From Phycisphaeraceae bacterium (GTDB taxonomy: Bacteria > Planctomycetota > Phycisphaerae > Phycisphaerales > Phycisphaeraceae): a stretch of 64,000 bases of DNA. The position numbers and the translations under genes were made by a program. Of the stretch, positions 42,894 through 51,140 are shown in pieces. The first letter of the stretch is position 1. Each line of letters opens with the position of its first letter. Below the pieces are notes generated by a model. The model was given only the letters and a program-made list of their open reading frames with translations. It ran no database searches and was not told the origin of the DNA. The stretch lies in contig JAJDCX010000060.1 of assembly GCA_029260615.1 (NCBI GenBank), positions 26,647 through 90,646 on the forward strand, written 5' to 3'.

Positions 42894-44062
42894 TGCATCA
42901 TTCTCCGTCGTGCTGCATCGTCGATCGCCTCGCGGATCGTCGCGTCAATGCAGGTAACCATGTTTTCGATTGTAACCTTGTCCTTCATCATCTTTCTCGC
43001 CTGGCCAACGACCCGCGCCCGTTGGGAATCATCACCCAGCACCCGACCAACGGTTGCGGACAGGGCGTCCAGGTCCCCCCGAGCAAACCGCCAACCGGTC
43101 TGCTCGTGCATAATAATCTCGGCATCGGCGCCGTGCTCATCGGCGATGATGGTCGGGCAACCGATCGCCAGCGACTGGTTGATCGCCAACCCCACCGCCC
43201 CGGGGTAGATAGCCAGGTCCCCAGCAGCAAGCCATGCGTAATCGTCACCTTCCGGGACCCGTCCCAGCACATGGATATTCTCGCCGTCAACCTGCGCAGC
43301 ACGTTGTCGGATCGACTCAAGAAGTTGCCCCCCACTAACCAACACCAAGCTAAGACTCGGATCGATCGACCGCAGGCGTGGCCAGGCGTCCAGCAGGTCT
43401 TCGTGCCGCTTTGGCGGATCCATTCTGCCGATACTGACGATCACCTTGCGGCCGTCCAGACCCTGCTCGGTACGCAGTTGTCGGCCCCGCTCGGCGATCC
43501 GCTCTCCCTGCGTGAATATACGCCCGGTATCGATCGTGTTCTGGGCCACCCGCGCCCTGTCCGGGGCATACCCCAGCCCCACCAACTCCCGCATCGAAGA
43601 CTTGCCGTAGCAGATCGCGCGGTCGAAACGGCTGAAAAACCGCTTCTTGACCATCCGCATCATGAACTCTGGCATCGCACCGGAAAAACTATGCGCCTTG
43701 GTCCAGCAGACGGAAGCAGCGCCGATCCGAGAACAGACCCGTGGCAGTTTCCAGCAGGTGGTACTCCGTGGATTCGCCGCCACGACCACTACATCGGGCC
43801 GCTCACGCTCCACCAATTCCTCAGCACCACGCCACCGCGAAAACTGCTGACCCAATCGGGAGAAGTCATCCAGAGGACAGTCCCGTGCGTAATCGCGTGC
43901 CGGGCCCCCAAAAGACTTTCCGTCTTGGAGCCGGCCCAAAATAGTCAAGTGATAGGCATCACCAGCAACCTCTTGCAACAGATCCCAGATAGGAATCCGG
44001 TAATGCTCGACACGTGGCTGGAACATCCAAACCTTCTTAGGCCCATCATTGCTATCAGCCAT
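42890..44062 (-). CDS. Family 4 glycosyltransferase
   Basis: About 390 residues from the ATG at 44062 (MADSNDGPKKVWMFQPRVEH). It is a GT-B enzyme: VIVSIGRMDPPKRHEDLLDA starts the C-terminal domain, and GRVPEGDDYAWLAAGDLAIY and GAVGLAINQSLAIGCPTIIA carry the donor site (E replaced by A in the usual EGFGL-x-E motif, with N-Q following). A mannose-type donor would fit the coupled GDP-mannose dehydrogenase. The two genes share an ATGA overlap. Confidence 0.85.
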   Translation of the reverse strand: MADSNDGPKKVWMFQPRVEHYRIPIWDLLQEVAGDAYHLTILGRLQDGKSFGGPARDYARDCPLDDFSRLGQQFSRWRGAEELVERERPDVVVVAANPRSTTCWKLPRVCSRIGAASVCWTKAHSFSGAMPEFMMRMVKKRFFSRFDRAICYGKSSMRELVGLGYAPDRARVAQNTIDTGRIFTQGERIAERGRQLRTEQGLDGRKVIVSIGRMDPPKRHEDLLDAWPRLRSIDPSLSLVLVSGGQLLESIRQRAAQVDGENIHVLGRVPEGDDYAWLAAGDLAIYPGAVGLAINQSLAIGCPTIIADEHGADAEIIMHEQTGWRFARGDLDALSATVGRVLGDDSQRARVVGQARKMMKDKVTIENMVTCIDATIREAIDDAARRRMMQ

Positions 44063-44422
44063 TTGTTTTGGACGCTCCCTTATCGGCAGGCTGATGCAAC
44101 GTACACAGCGATCGAATGAATATCGCACATATCTGGACCGCGAATGCTAGCGAGGACCCCCTGTTTTGTCCAGTTATAACACCCGCTTCCAAGTCGGATA
44201 TCGGGCATTTTTCAGCCGTGTTTTAGTTAATCTATAGCTGTGATAACAAGCCGCCACAGCCCGCAGAAGGCCCGCCGAACTGCCTTTTTTCATCGAGGGA
44301 CTACGTCGAACATTAAAACACGAAATGACCCGTGGGCAACCGACTACACCGTCAGGTTACAGCACGACCAGGCAGCACCGCCGTGGCACGCTCGGCCGAA
44401 TCTCCCTAACATATCCTCTCTT

Positions 44423-45607
44423 ATGCGCATCCTCCATGTGATCGGTAACCTGGATCCTGTATACGGCGGCCCCCCCAAGATCGCCGCCTGTCTGGCGTCG
44501 GCCCAGGCAGGGCTGGGCCACGATGTCCGCATCCTCTCACATTCATCTCCCGGCCGAGACGAACACGTCCAAAGCCTGCTCGACGCTGTCCCCGGCATCG
44601 GAAAAGTCGGCATCGATCAGGTCGCCTGCCGCAGCGGCTGGCGATGGCTGTTCCAGGCCCGCTTGAAACAGGTGATGCGGGACGCGGTACACCAAGCGGA
44701 CGTGGTACACATCCACAACGTATGGGAGTTCATGCTCGTCGCCGCCGCGAACGAATGCCGACGGACGGGCAAACCGTACATCATCCTGCTTAACGGCATG
44801 CTCGACCCCTGGAGCCTGAGCCAGAAAAAACTAAAAAAGAAACTGGCGATAGCACTGCTGTACCGCAGGATGTACAGCGGCGCAGCCGCATTACACCTGG
44901 GCAACAAGGACGAACAGGAATTGATCCGACCCCTGGGTCTAACAACGCCCGGCCGGATCATCCCCAACGGCGTCTTCGAAGACGAGCTGAAGTCGCTTCC
45001 GCCTGCGGGTACGTTTTATCAGATGCACCCAGAACTCCAAGGGAAGCCGTTCATTCTTTTCATGAGCCGGCTGCATTACAAAAAAGGCTTGGATTACCTG
45101 GCCGATGCATTCGGACATTTCGCCCGACTTGACCTCAACGCCCACCTGGTCGTTGCCGGGCCCGAGGAAGGGGCCGGCCCCGCGTTCCGCGAGCAGATCA
45201 AGTCGTTGGGACTCAGTGACCGCGTCCACCTGATCGGATCGGTTTCAGGCCAAGAGAAGCGAGGTGCGCTGGTGGACGCTTCGTGTTTCTGCCTGCCTAG
45301 CCATCAAGAGGGGTTCAGTGTCGCGATTACCGAGGCGATCGGCCACGGGCTGCCAGCCGTGATCACCGAGGGCTGCCACTTCCCGGAAGTCGCCGAAGCC
45401 GGCGCGGGCTATGTCCTGCCGATGGACGCCGAGAAAATTGGCCATGCACTTCACAAAGTGATGTCAGACCCCCAACTGCGAGATTCGATGGGGCTCAAAG
45501 GCCGAGACTTGGCGTTGTCCCGTTACACCTGGCCGAAGATCGCGGAGCAGACCCTCGACGCATACCGAACGGCGCTTGAGAAAGATTCCGCCCGTACCCC
45601 GGGATAA
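44423..45607 (+). CDS. Family 4 glycosyltransferase
   Basis: About 394 residues from the ATG at 44423 (MRILHVIGNLDPVYGGPPKI); the frame extends to 44240 but without family features. The GT-B C-domain shows FILFMSRLHYKKGLDYLADA, HLVVAGPEEGAGPAFREQIK, VHLIGSVSGQEKRGALVDAS and LPSHQEGFSVAITEAIGHGL, the last with the E-x7-E donor motif. Likely adds a hexose to the lipid-linked repeat unit. Divergent from the previous gene over about 360 bp. Confidence 0.88.
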   Translation: MRILHVIGNLDPVYGGPPKIAACLASAQAGLGHDVRILSHSSPGRDEHVQSLLDAVPGIGKVGIDQVACRSGWRWLFQARLKQVMRDAVHQADVVHIHNVWEFMLVAAANECRRTGKPYIILLNGMLDPWSLSQKKLKKKLAIALLYRRMYSGAAALHLGNKDEQELIRPLGLTTPGRIIPNGVFEDELKSLPPAGTFYQMHPELQGKPFILFMSRLHYKKGLDYLADAFGHFARLDLNAHLVVAGPEEGAGPAFREQIKSLGLSDRVHLIGSVSGQEKRGALVDASCFCLPSHQEGFSVAITEAIGHGLPAVITEGCHFPEVAEAGAGYVLPMDAEKIGHALHKVMSDPQLRDSMGLKGRDLALSRYTWPKIAEQTLDAYRTALEKDSARTPG

Positions 45608-45693
45608 ATCCGCCGTGATATTCAGTGGTTAGAGCGTTCTCAATCCATCCGTAGTATCACTCTTGATAATTTCTGCGGGCACCGCCGCCCGAT

Positions 45694-46076
45694 CTATTCA
45701 GCCATTGTGTCCGCTATTGGGCTTGTCTGTTCCAACCAGCACATCGTCGGCTCGACCCACCACCGCACGCGCTCCATCTGCGCCGGGTCGGCTTCCGCCA
45801 AGCGGCGGGCGGCCTGTTCGCGGTTATACCCTGGCCCAATTTGTCCATGGCCTGGGGGTGTTCTTCCAGGTGGCAAAACCGCATGACCCGTCGGATGGAG
45901 TCCGGCCTCAGGTCTTCCAGACGCAGCTCAAAGTACCGGTCGGCGGGCAGTTTTTGCCCGGCGTAGCAGATGTCGGGATGGCTGGCGAGAATCGCGCCGA
46001 GCTTGGTAGTGCCGGATCGGGGAGCCCCCAGGATAATAATCGGTTGTTTCAGTGGGGTTGGGTCGTCGTGTGGCAT
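45694..46076 (-). pseudogene. Decayed sulfotransferase
   Basis: A remnant of a sulfotransferase. QPIIILGAPRSGTTKLGAIL followed by ASHPDICYAGQ is the 5'-phosphosulfate-binding N-terminus. The reading frame then jumps straight to a C-terminal block, DRYFELRLEDLRPDSIRRVM, so some 150 or more central residues are missing. A frameshift near 45840-45850 moves the rest (GYNREQAARRLAEADPAQME, then RVRWWVEPTMCWL) into another frame. The intact ancestor would have sulfated a sugar of the polymer or a related substrate. Confidence 0.75.
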
Positions 46077-46355
46077 AAGGATTGTTCCAGAGACCGATCT
46101 TCGGGAGCCGGCCATTCAGTGACGGATGGTCGTGAGCAGTGCCAGGCGTACTCCAATCGGGTTTGGGCCCAAGCCTTGCCGGCATGTCCTGCCCAGCCGA
46201 TGTGTTCTATGGCCGAGAGCCGGGAACGCCGCCAGAGCAATCAAAAAATTTACTGTATCGGCAAACGCTCACGCCACCAGACCAGCAGATCCCCCCCGAC
46301 AGCCCATTTTTTGGCGGGGTCGTAGACAACCATGCTTGTCTCGTGCCGCTTGAAC

Positions 46356-46949
46356 TCAGGCCGTATCCCGGACAAGTTTCACCACCGCCGGGCTGCCCGC
46401 AACCACCGTGTCCGCCACCACATCTTTGAACACACTTGCCCGGGCCCCAACTACCACGCCGTCCCCGATCTTCACGCCGCAACCCACATACACATCCGCC
46501 GCCAGCCAGCAGCGGTCTCCGACCTTGATCGGCCGACCTATGATCGGCATGTCGCGCTGGTGGTAGGTGTGGGTCGCCGTACACAAGTGCGAGAACTGAC
46601 TGATCCGTGTGCCCGCGCCGATGTCGATCGGGGCCTGGCAGTCCAGCACGACACCGTGGCAGACCACCGCCCCCGCGCCCATGCTCAGGTTCCACGGGTG
46701 CATAATCCTGGCAGACGGGTTGATCTTTGCCGTGCTATCAATACGGGCACCAAAGCACCGCAGCACAACCCTGCGCCAGGCGTTGGCGGGTTCGGGGCTG
46801 GGGTAGAAAAAGAGCCGCTGCCCCCATCGCCACGCGAAAGCGGCCAGCCGCTCGCCACCCGTCATGCTGTGGAACACGCGGTCCCGGGGTTTGGCGGCGA
46901 CCGTCGTGATGGGTTTGCCATCGGGTTGGTTCGGGTAGGCCGGGGTCAT
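46356..46949 (-). CDS. WcaF-type left-handed beta-helix acetyltransferase
   Basis: About 197 residues from the ATG at 46949, which overlaps the upstream stop (ATGA). Hexapeptide repeats run from about residue 80 (GARIDSTAKINPSARIMHPW) through IDIGAGTRISQFSHLCTATH to IKVGDRCWLAADVYVGCGVK and IGDGVVVGARASVFKDVVAD. HTYHQRDMPIIGRPI holds the catalytic His of the colanic acid acetyltransferase (WcaF) type. It should O-acetylate a sugar of the exopolysaccharide. The 279 bp downstream, before the sulfotransferase remnant, hold nothing recognisable. Confidence 0.82.
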   Translation of the reverse strand: MTPAYPNQPDGKPITTVAAKPRDRVFHSMTGGERLAAFAWRWGQRLFFYPSPEPANAWRRVVLRCFGARIDSTAKINPSARIMHPWNLSMGAGAVVCHGVVLDCQAPIDIGAGTRISQFSHLCTATHTYHQRDMPIIGRPIKVGDRCWLAADVYVGCGVKIGDGVVVGARASVFKDVVADTVVAGSPAVVKLVRDTA

Positions 46950-48439
46950 TTCAGATCCCGCTCCTTGATGACCTTCGCCGGGTTGCCCACGCAAACCATC
47001 CGCTCCGGCAGATCTTTATAGACACTGGACCGGGCACCCACCACGGTCAGGTTCCCGACCGCCACACCCGGGCCGATGAACGCATCGGTCCCGATCCACA
47101 CATCGCTCCCAACCCAGACCGGCGAGCGGATGAGCTTGAAAGCATGGTCCGTGTAGTCGTGTGTCCCCGCGCACAGGTGCGCGTACTGACTGACGATCGA
47201 CCGCTTGCCGATGGTCACCGGCCCAAGGCTGTAGATGATCGCGTAGTCGCCGACAGTGGCGTCGTCGTCGATCTTGACCATCCAGGGGACCTCGATGTTG
47301 ACCGACGGGCGGATCGCGACCCCGATGCCGATCTCTGCACCGAACAGTCGCAGCAGCCGGGCACGAAACCCGTACCAGTTGTGGAAGCTGATGCGGAATA
47401 AGGGCTTGCCCAGAAGCATCCAGACGGCCCGGCCAAGCTTTTCTTTGAAACTCCACGGGCTCGCTTCCGGGTGCAACTGCATCACACCAACCTGCGGCCT
47501 GGGTGCCGTAACGGTCCGCTGCACCCCGGACATTTCAGTGCCTTCAGGCTTGGACAACACAGACAAACTCGCGGCCTGCGCCTCCGCCACCTGACGGCCG
47601 CCCCGCTTATACTGGCGCAACGATTCCCGCAGCTTCAACGCCACCATCGAGTCGTAGGTCGCAATGAATCGGCAGAACTCGAACCCCGCCGCCCCGTCGA
47701 GTACGCCCAGCTTCACCGCATACATATAAAGAAAACGCCACAGCGACGGCAGCGGGACAAACTGCGTCACGTTACGTTTCAGCCACCGCCGACGCCGCGT
47801 CTCAGCCGTGACGTTCGCCGATACCCGCTTCCCATCCGGCTCGGTGATGTCGATAAACAACTGCCTGGCTTCCAGCGTCGAGTAGCGGTTGTGTTTGGCG
47901 AAGTAATGCTCAAGCCCCCGCCGGTCCTCGTGGAGCATCGGTTCTTTGATCTTGCCGATCGGGTCATCAATGATGATGTGTTCGTGGACCAGCCGATCTT
48001 CGTACCGCCCCTTGTCCCGCTTGAAGAAACGCATGTTCCAACTGGGGAAGTACCCGCAGTGGCGGATCGGGCGGTCCAGGAAATAGGTCAGCCGGTTGAT
48101 AAAGAACCCGTTCTCAGGAATTTCGTCCACCGGTTTGGCCGCCACCTCGACCAACAGGTCGCGCAGCTTCGGCGTGATCACCTCATCGGCATCCACAATC
48201 AACAACCAAGGCGACTCGAACGGGAGACTTTCCATCCCCCAGTTCTTCTGCTCCGCATACCCCGGCCAGTCGTGGTGAACCACCTCCACACCGAACGATC
48301 TCGCCAGGTCCTGCGTCCCATCGGTCGATCCTGAATCGATCACAAAAACCTTGTTCGTCCAGCCCTGCAGGGCCTGCAAACAGTGAGGCAGGTTCATCGC
48401 CTCATTATGCGTGATTATCATGACATCGATCATGGGCAT
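46946..48439 (-). CDS. Fusion of family 2 glycosyltransferase and WcaF-type acetyltransferase
   Basis: 497 residues. Residues 1-290 are a WaaE/KdtX-like GT2: VMIITHNEAMNLPHCLQALQ, VFVIDSGSTDGTQDLA, HDWPGYAEQKNWGME, LIVDADEVI, MRFFKRDKGRYEDRLVHEHI. After a linker of about 45 residues, 330-497 is a hexapeptide acetyltransferase: GAEIGIGVAIRPSVNIEVPW, SQYAHLCAGTHDYTDHAFKL, WIGTDAFIGPGVAVGNLTVV. The two activities usually sit in separate proteins; one chain could glycosylate and then acetylate the same repeat unit. A second acetyltransferase is coupled downstream. Confidence 0.85.
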   Translation of the reverse strand: MPMIDVMIITHNEAMNLPHCLQALQGWTNKVFVIDSGSTDGTQDLARSFGVEVVHHDWPGYAEQKNWGMESLPFESPWLLIVDADEVITPKLRDLLVEVAAKPVDEIPENGFFINRLTYFLDRPIRHCGYFPSWNMRFFKRDKGRYEDRLVHEHIIIDDPIGKIKEPMLHEDRRGLEHYFAKHNRYSTLEARQLFIDITEPDGKRVSANVTAETRRRRWLKRNVTQFVPLPSLWRFLYMYAVKLGVLDGAAGFEFCRFIATYDSMVALKLRESLRQYKRGGRQVAEAQAASLSVLSKPEGTEMSGVQRTVTAPRPQVGVMQLHPEASPWSFKEKLGRAVWMLLGKPLFRISFHNWYGFRARLLRLFGAEIGIGVAIRPSVNIEVPWMVKIDDDATVGDYAIIYSLGPVTIGKRSIVSQYAHLCAGTHDYTDHAFKLIRSPVWVGSDVWIGTDAFIGPGVAVGNLTVVGARSSVYKDLPERMVCVGNPAKVIKERDLK

Positions 48440-48685
48440 CCATCGATGGGGGCAAAGGTCCAGTAACCGTGGTGAACATCCAAGCTTACCACGCTACCCT
48501 AGTATATCGGTTGGACCACGCCCCATCGTGACGGCCGATCTTTGGACGGCCCCCGGCCGTATAACCTACAACCCTTTCTGAAAGCAGGTTTTCAGAAGGC
48601 CAAGGGCCCGGGCGTCGGCCCGCTCAGCCGCACGGTGCGGCTCGCCGATGGTAGGGGTGTCAATCACCGCAGGCACGGAAACACG

Positions 48686-49987
48686 ATGCGTATCATCCTA
48701 CTAAATCAAGCTTTTTATCCGGACCACGCCGCGACCGCCCAGCACGCACACGACCTGGCGAAATACCTCGTCGCCCAAGGCCACGATGTCGCCGTCGTCG
48801 CGTCACGCTCGATCTACGGCTCAAAAGGTGCCGCACTGCCCAAACGCGAAACCATCGACGGCATCCAGGTCCACCGTGTCGGCAAAAGCATCTTCGGCAA
48901 AGCCTCCATCATCGCCCGCCTGATCGATTTCGCGCTGTTCTACCTCTTGGCCCTGTTCAAGGTCATGACCCTCAAACGCCCGGACGTGATCGTCCCGTTC
49001 TCCACACCCCCGTTCATCGCCCTGGTCGGATGGATGCTCAAAACCGTCAAGCGATGCAAAAGCGTCTACTGGGTCATGGACCTGTACCCCGATGTCCCGA
49101 TCGCCTTTGGGATCATGAAGCCCAACGCCCTAAGTGCCCGGCTCCTCGAAAAAATCCACCGCTTCTGCTTCAACCATTCCGACCGCTCAGTCGTGCTCGG
49201 TCGATGCATGCGCGATCGACTGATCGGCAAAGGAATACCACCCGAAAAAATCGCACTTATCAATCCCTGGGCCGACATCGACGAACTGCAGCCCCTGCCT
49301 CGCGATGAAAACCCGCTGCGAAAAGAGTGGGGCCTTGAAGGCAAGCTCGTCGTCATGTACTCCGGCAATCTCGGACTCGCCCACGACATCGACACCCTCC
49401 GCGGCGCAATGGAAAAACTCAAAACCCGCGAGGATATCCGCTTCGTCTTCGTCGGTGGCGGCAAGCTGATGACGCAACTGCAAACCTACTGCCAAGAACA
49501 CAGCCTGAATAACGCGGTCTTCAAACCCTACCAGCCCCGCGAGGCGATCCGGGCCTCACTGAGCCTGGCGGACCTGCACCTGATCAGTCAGGCCGAAAAA
49601 ATGACCGGCCTGCTCGTGCCATCAAAACTCTACGGGATCATGGCCTCGGGGCGCGCATCCGTATTCGTCGGCCGTGAAGAAGCCGAGGTCGCCTTGGTCC
49701 TAAAAGAAACCGGCTCCGGCCAAGTCGTCCCCGTCGGCGATGTGGACGCCCTCAACCACGCCATCACCTCACTCGCAGACGATACCCAGGCCTGCCAACG
49801 CATGGGCAAAGCGGCACGCGATGCCATGACAACAACCTACGACCGCAGACACGCCTGCGCCGCATGGGAACGATTGCTCACCCAGTGTGTTTCCGGCCAC
49901 AAGCCCGATCTGGCCGATAACACCCACCAGAACGCAGACGTCTCCAAGCCCGACGAACCCGTACAGGCACACGGAACCAAGCCATGA
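48686..49987 (+). CDS. Family 4 glycosyltransferase (WbuB-like)
   Basis: 433 residues from the ATG at 48686 (MRIILLNQAFYPDHAATAQH). AHDLAKYLVAQGHDVAVVAS, VYWVMDLYPDVPIAFGIMKP, VVMYSGNLGLAHDIDTLRGA and VPSKLYGIMASGRASVFVGR are hallmarks of the WbuB/GT4 group of O-antigen and capsule transferases. A hydrophobic stretch at about 70-95 suggests membrane association. Its stop overlaps the start of the next acetyltransferase (ATGA). An in-frame extension to 48542 lacks family sequence. Confidence 0.88.
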   Translation: MRIILLNQAFYPDHAATAQHAHDLAKYLVAQGHDVAVVASRSIYGSKGAALPKRETIDGIQVHRVGKSIFGKASIIARLIDFALFYLLALFKVMTLKRPDVIVPFSTPPFIALVGWMLKTVKRCKSVYWVMDLYPDVPIAFGIMKPNALSARLLEKIHRFCFNHSDRSVVLGRCMRDRLIGKGIPPEKIALINPWADIDELQPLPRDENPLRKEWGLEGKLVVMYSGNLGLAHDIDTLRGAMEKLKTREDIRFVFVGGGKLMTQLQTYCQEHSLNNAVFKPYQPREAIRASLSLADLHLISQAEKMTGLLVPSKLYGIMASGRASVFVGREEAEVALVLKETGSGQVVPVGDVDALNHAITSLADDTQACQRMGKAARDAMTTTYDRRHACAAWERLLTQCVSGHKPDLADNTHQNADVSKPDEPVQAHGTKP

Positions 49988-50571
49988 CCGGCGGCGACCA
50001 ACCACACCAACCCACCGATGTGTACCAACGCCTCGACCAAGTCAAGGGATACCCCTACACCCGCAGCGAATACCTGCGCCGCTTCGCTTGGAGCATCGTC
50101 CAGTTCCTGCTGATCCGCACCAGCCCCGCCCGGGCCATGGCCTGGAGGCGGTTCTGGCTACGCTTGTTCGGCGCTAACATCGGCAAACTCAGCGGCATCC
50201 GGCCCACCACACGCATCATCCACCCCTGGCTGTTGACACTCCAAGACTACGCCATGCTCGGCGACCACGTCACCGTCTACAACCTCGGGCACGTCACCGT
50301 CGGCGAACACTCGGTCGTCTCGCAAAACGTCCACCTCTGTGCCGGCACACACGACTACACAAAAACCAGCCTCCCGCTCATACGCTCAACCATCACCATC
50401 GGTAGCGGGGTCTGGGTCTGCGCCGACGCCTTCATCGGTCCAGGCGTAACCATCGGCGACAACACCGTCATCGGCGCACGCTCGGTCGTCACCAAAAACA
50501 TCGAGACCGCCGTCATCGCCGCAGGCAACCCCGCACGAGTCGTCAAGCAACGCCCCACACCCACGTCCTAG
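49984..50571 (+). CDS. WcaF-type left-handed beta-helix acetyltransferase
   Basis: 195 residues. The N-terminal part (RSEYLRRFAWSIVQFLLIRT) is followed by hexapeptide repeats: GANIGKLSGIRPTTRIIHPW, HVTVGEHSVVSQNVHLCAGT, HDYTKTSLPLIRSTITIGSG, GPGVTIGDNTVIGARSVVTK. It closely resembles the C-terminal half of the fusion protein at 46.9-48.4 kb and the lone enzyme at 46.4 kb, so the locus holds three copies of this domain. It is translationally coupled to the WbuB-like transferase. Confidence 0.85.
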   Translation: MTGGDQPHQPTDVYQRLDQVKGYPYTRSEYLRRFAWSIVQFLLIRTSPARAMAWRRFWLRLFGANIGKLSGIRPTTRIIHPWLLTLQDYAMLGDHVTVYNLGHVTVGEHSVVSQNVHLCAGTHDYTKTSLPLIRSTITIGSGVWVCADAFIGPGVTIGDNTVIGARSVVTKNIETAVIAAGNPARVVKQRPTPTS

Positions 50572-50616
50572 CCCACCCCGCTACCGATCCACAATACATA
50601 CCCACGCCGCGCATGA

Positions 50617-50647
50617 CAGAACCCGCGGACATAATCCGTGGGCTCTG
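50617..50647. terminator. Hairpin between the convergent acetyltransferase and glnB genes
   Basis: CAGAACCCGCGGA and TCCGTGGGCTCTG form a 13-bp stem with one mismatch and one G-T pair around CATAA. No T run follows, so it may act with Rho or as an mRNA end-stabilising structure. Confidence 0.5.
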
Positions 50648-50695
50648 CCGAGGTGGATGATCCGCTTGCTGTGGGATCGTGTAATGGCTTAAGTC

Positions 50696-51034
50696 TTACA
50701 GCGCGTCCCGGTCCTTCTCGCCGGTGCGGACCCGGACCACCCTGCTTAATTCATAGACAAACAACTTCCCGTCCCCGACCTTCCCGGTGTGTGCCGCCTC
50801 GGTGATGGCGTCGATCGTCTTGTCCAAGTCGTCGCTCTTGACCGCGATCTTTAAGAGGATCTTGGGGACGAACCCCACATCCATACGTGCGCCCCGGTAA
50901 CGCTCGGTGTGGCCCCGCTGCTTGCCGTAGCCCTTGCATTCCAGGGCGGTCATGCCCAGGATGCCCAACTCGGTCAGCCGCTTCTTGAGCGACCCCAGCG
51001 CCGCGGGCTTGATGACTGCTTCAATCATATGCAT
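50696..51034 (-). CDS. glnB: PII signal-transduction protein with Met at position 51
   Basis: 112 residues, the standard PII length, from the ATG at 51034 with GGAG nine bases upstream. MHMIEAVIKPAALGSLKKRL, MTALECKGYGKQRGHTERYR, KIAVKSDDLDKTIDAI, TGKVGDGKLFVYELSRVVRV (ATP/2-oxoglutarate site) and RTGEK are canonical. The T-loop reads RGARMDVGF where enteric GlnB has RGAEYMVDF, so residue 51, the uridylylated Tyr, is Met. It should sense ATP/ADP and 2-oxoglutarate without GlnD modification. It lies 106 bp after amt and probably gates that transporter, as GlnK does. Confidence 0.93.
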   Translation of the reverse strand: MHMIEAVIKPAALGSLKKRLTELGILGMTALECKGYGKQRGHTERYRGARMDVGFVPKILLKIAVKSDDLDKTIDAITEAAHTGKVGDGKLFVYELSRVVRVRTGEKDRDAL

Positions 51035-51140
51035 GGTCGTATTCTCCAAATAGATGCGTGTCTTGCCGTGGCCGATCGGTGGGTGAGGAGCTAAATATCA
51101 CCCACCGCCGGCACGGACGATTTTTGTTAATAAACGGCTA

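Noticed and set aside
45663..46325. A 220-codon plus-strand frame across the sulfotransferase remnant
   Set aside because: No family features; the opposite strand has clear sulfotransferase blocks, so this is an antisense shadow.
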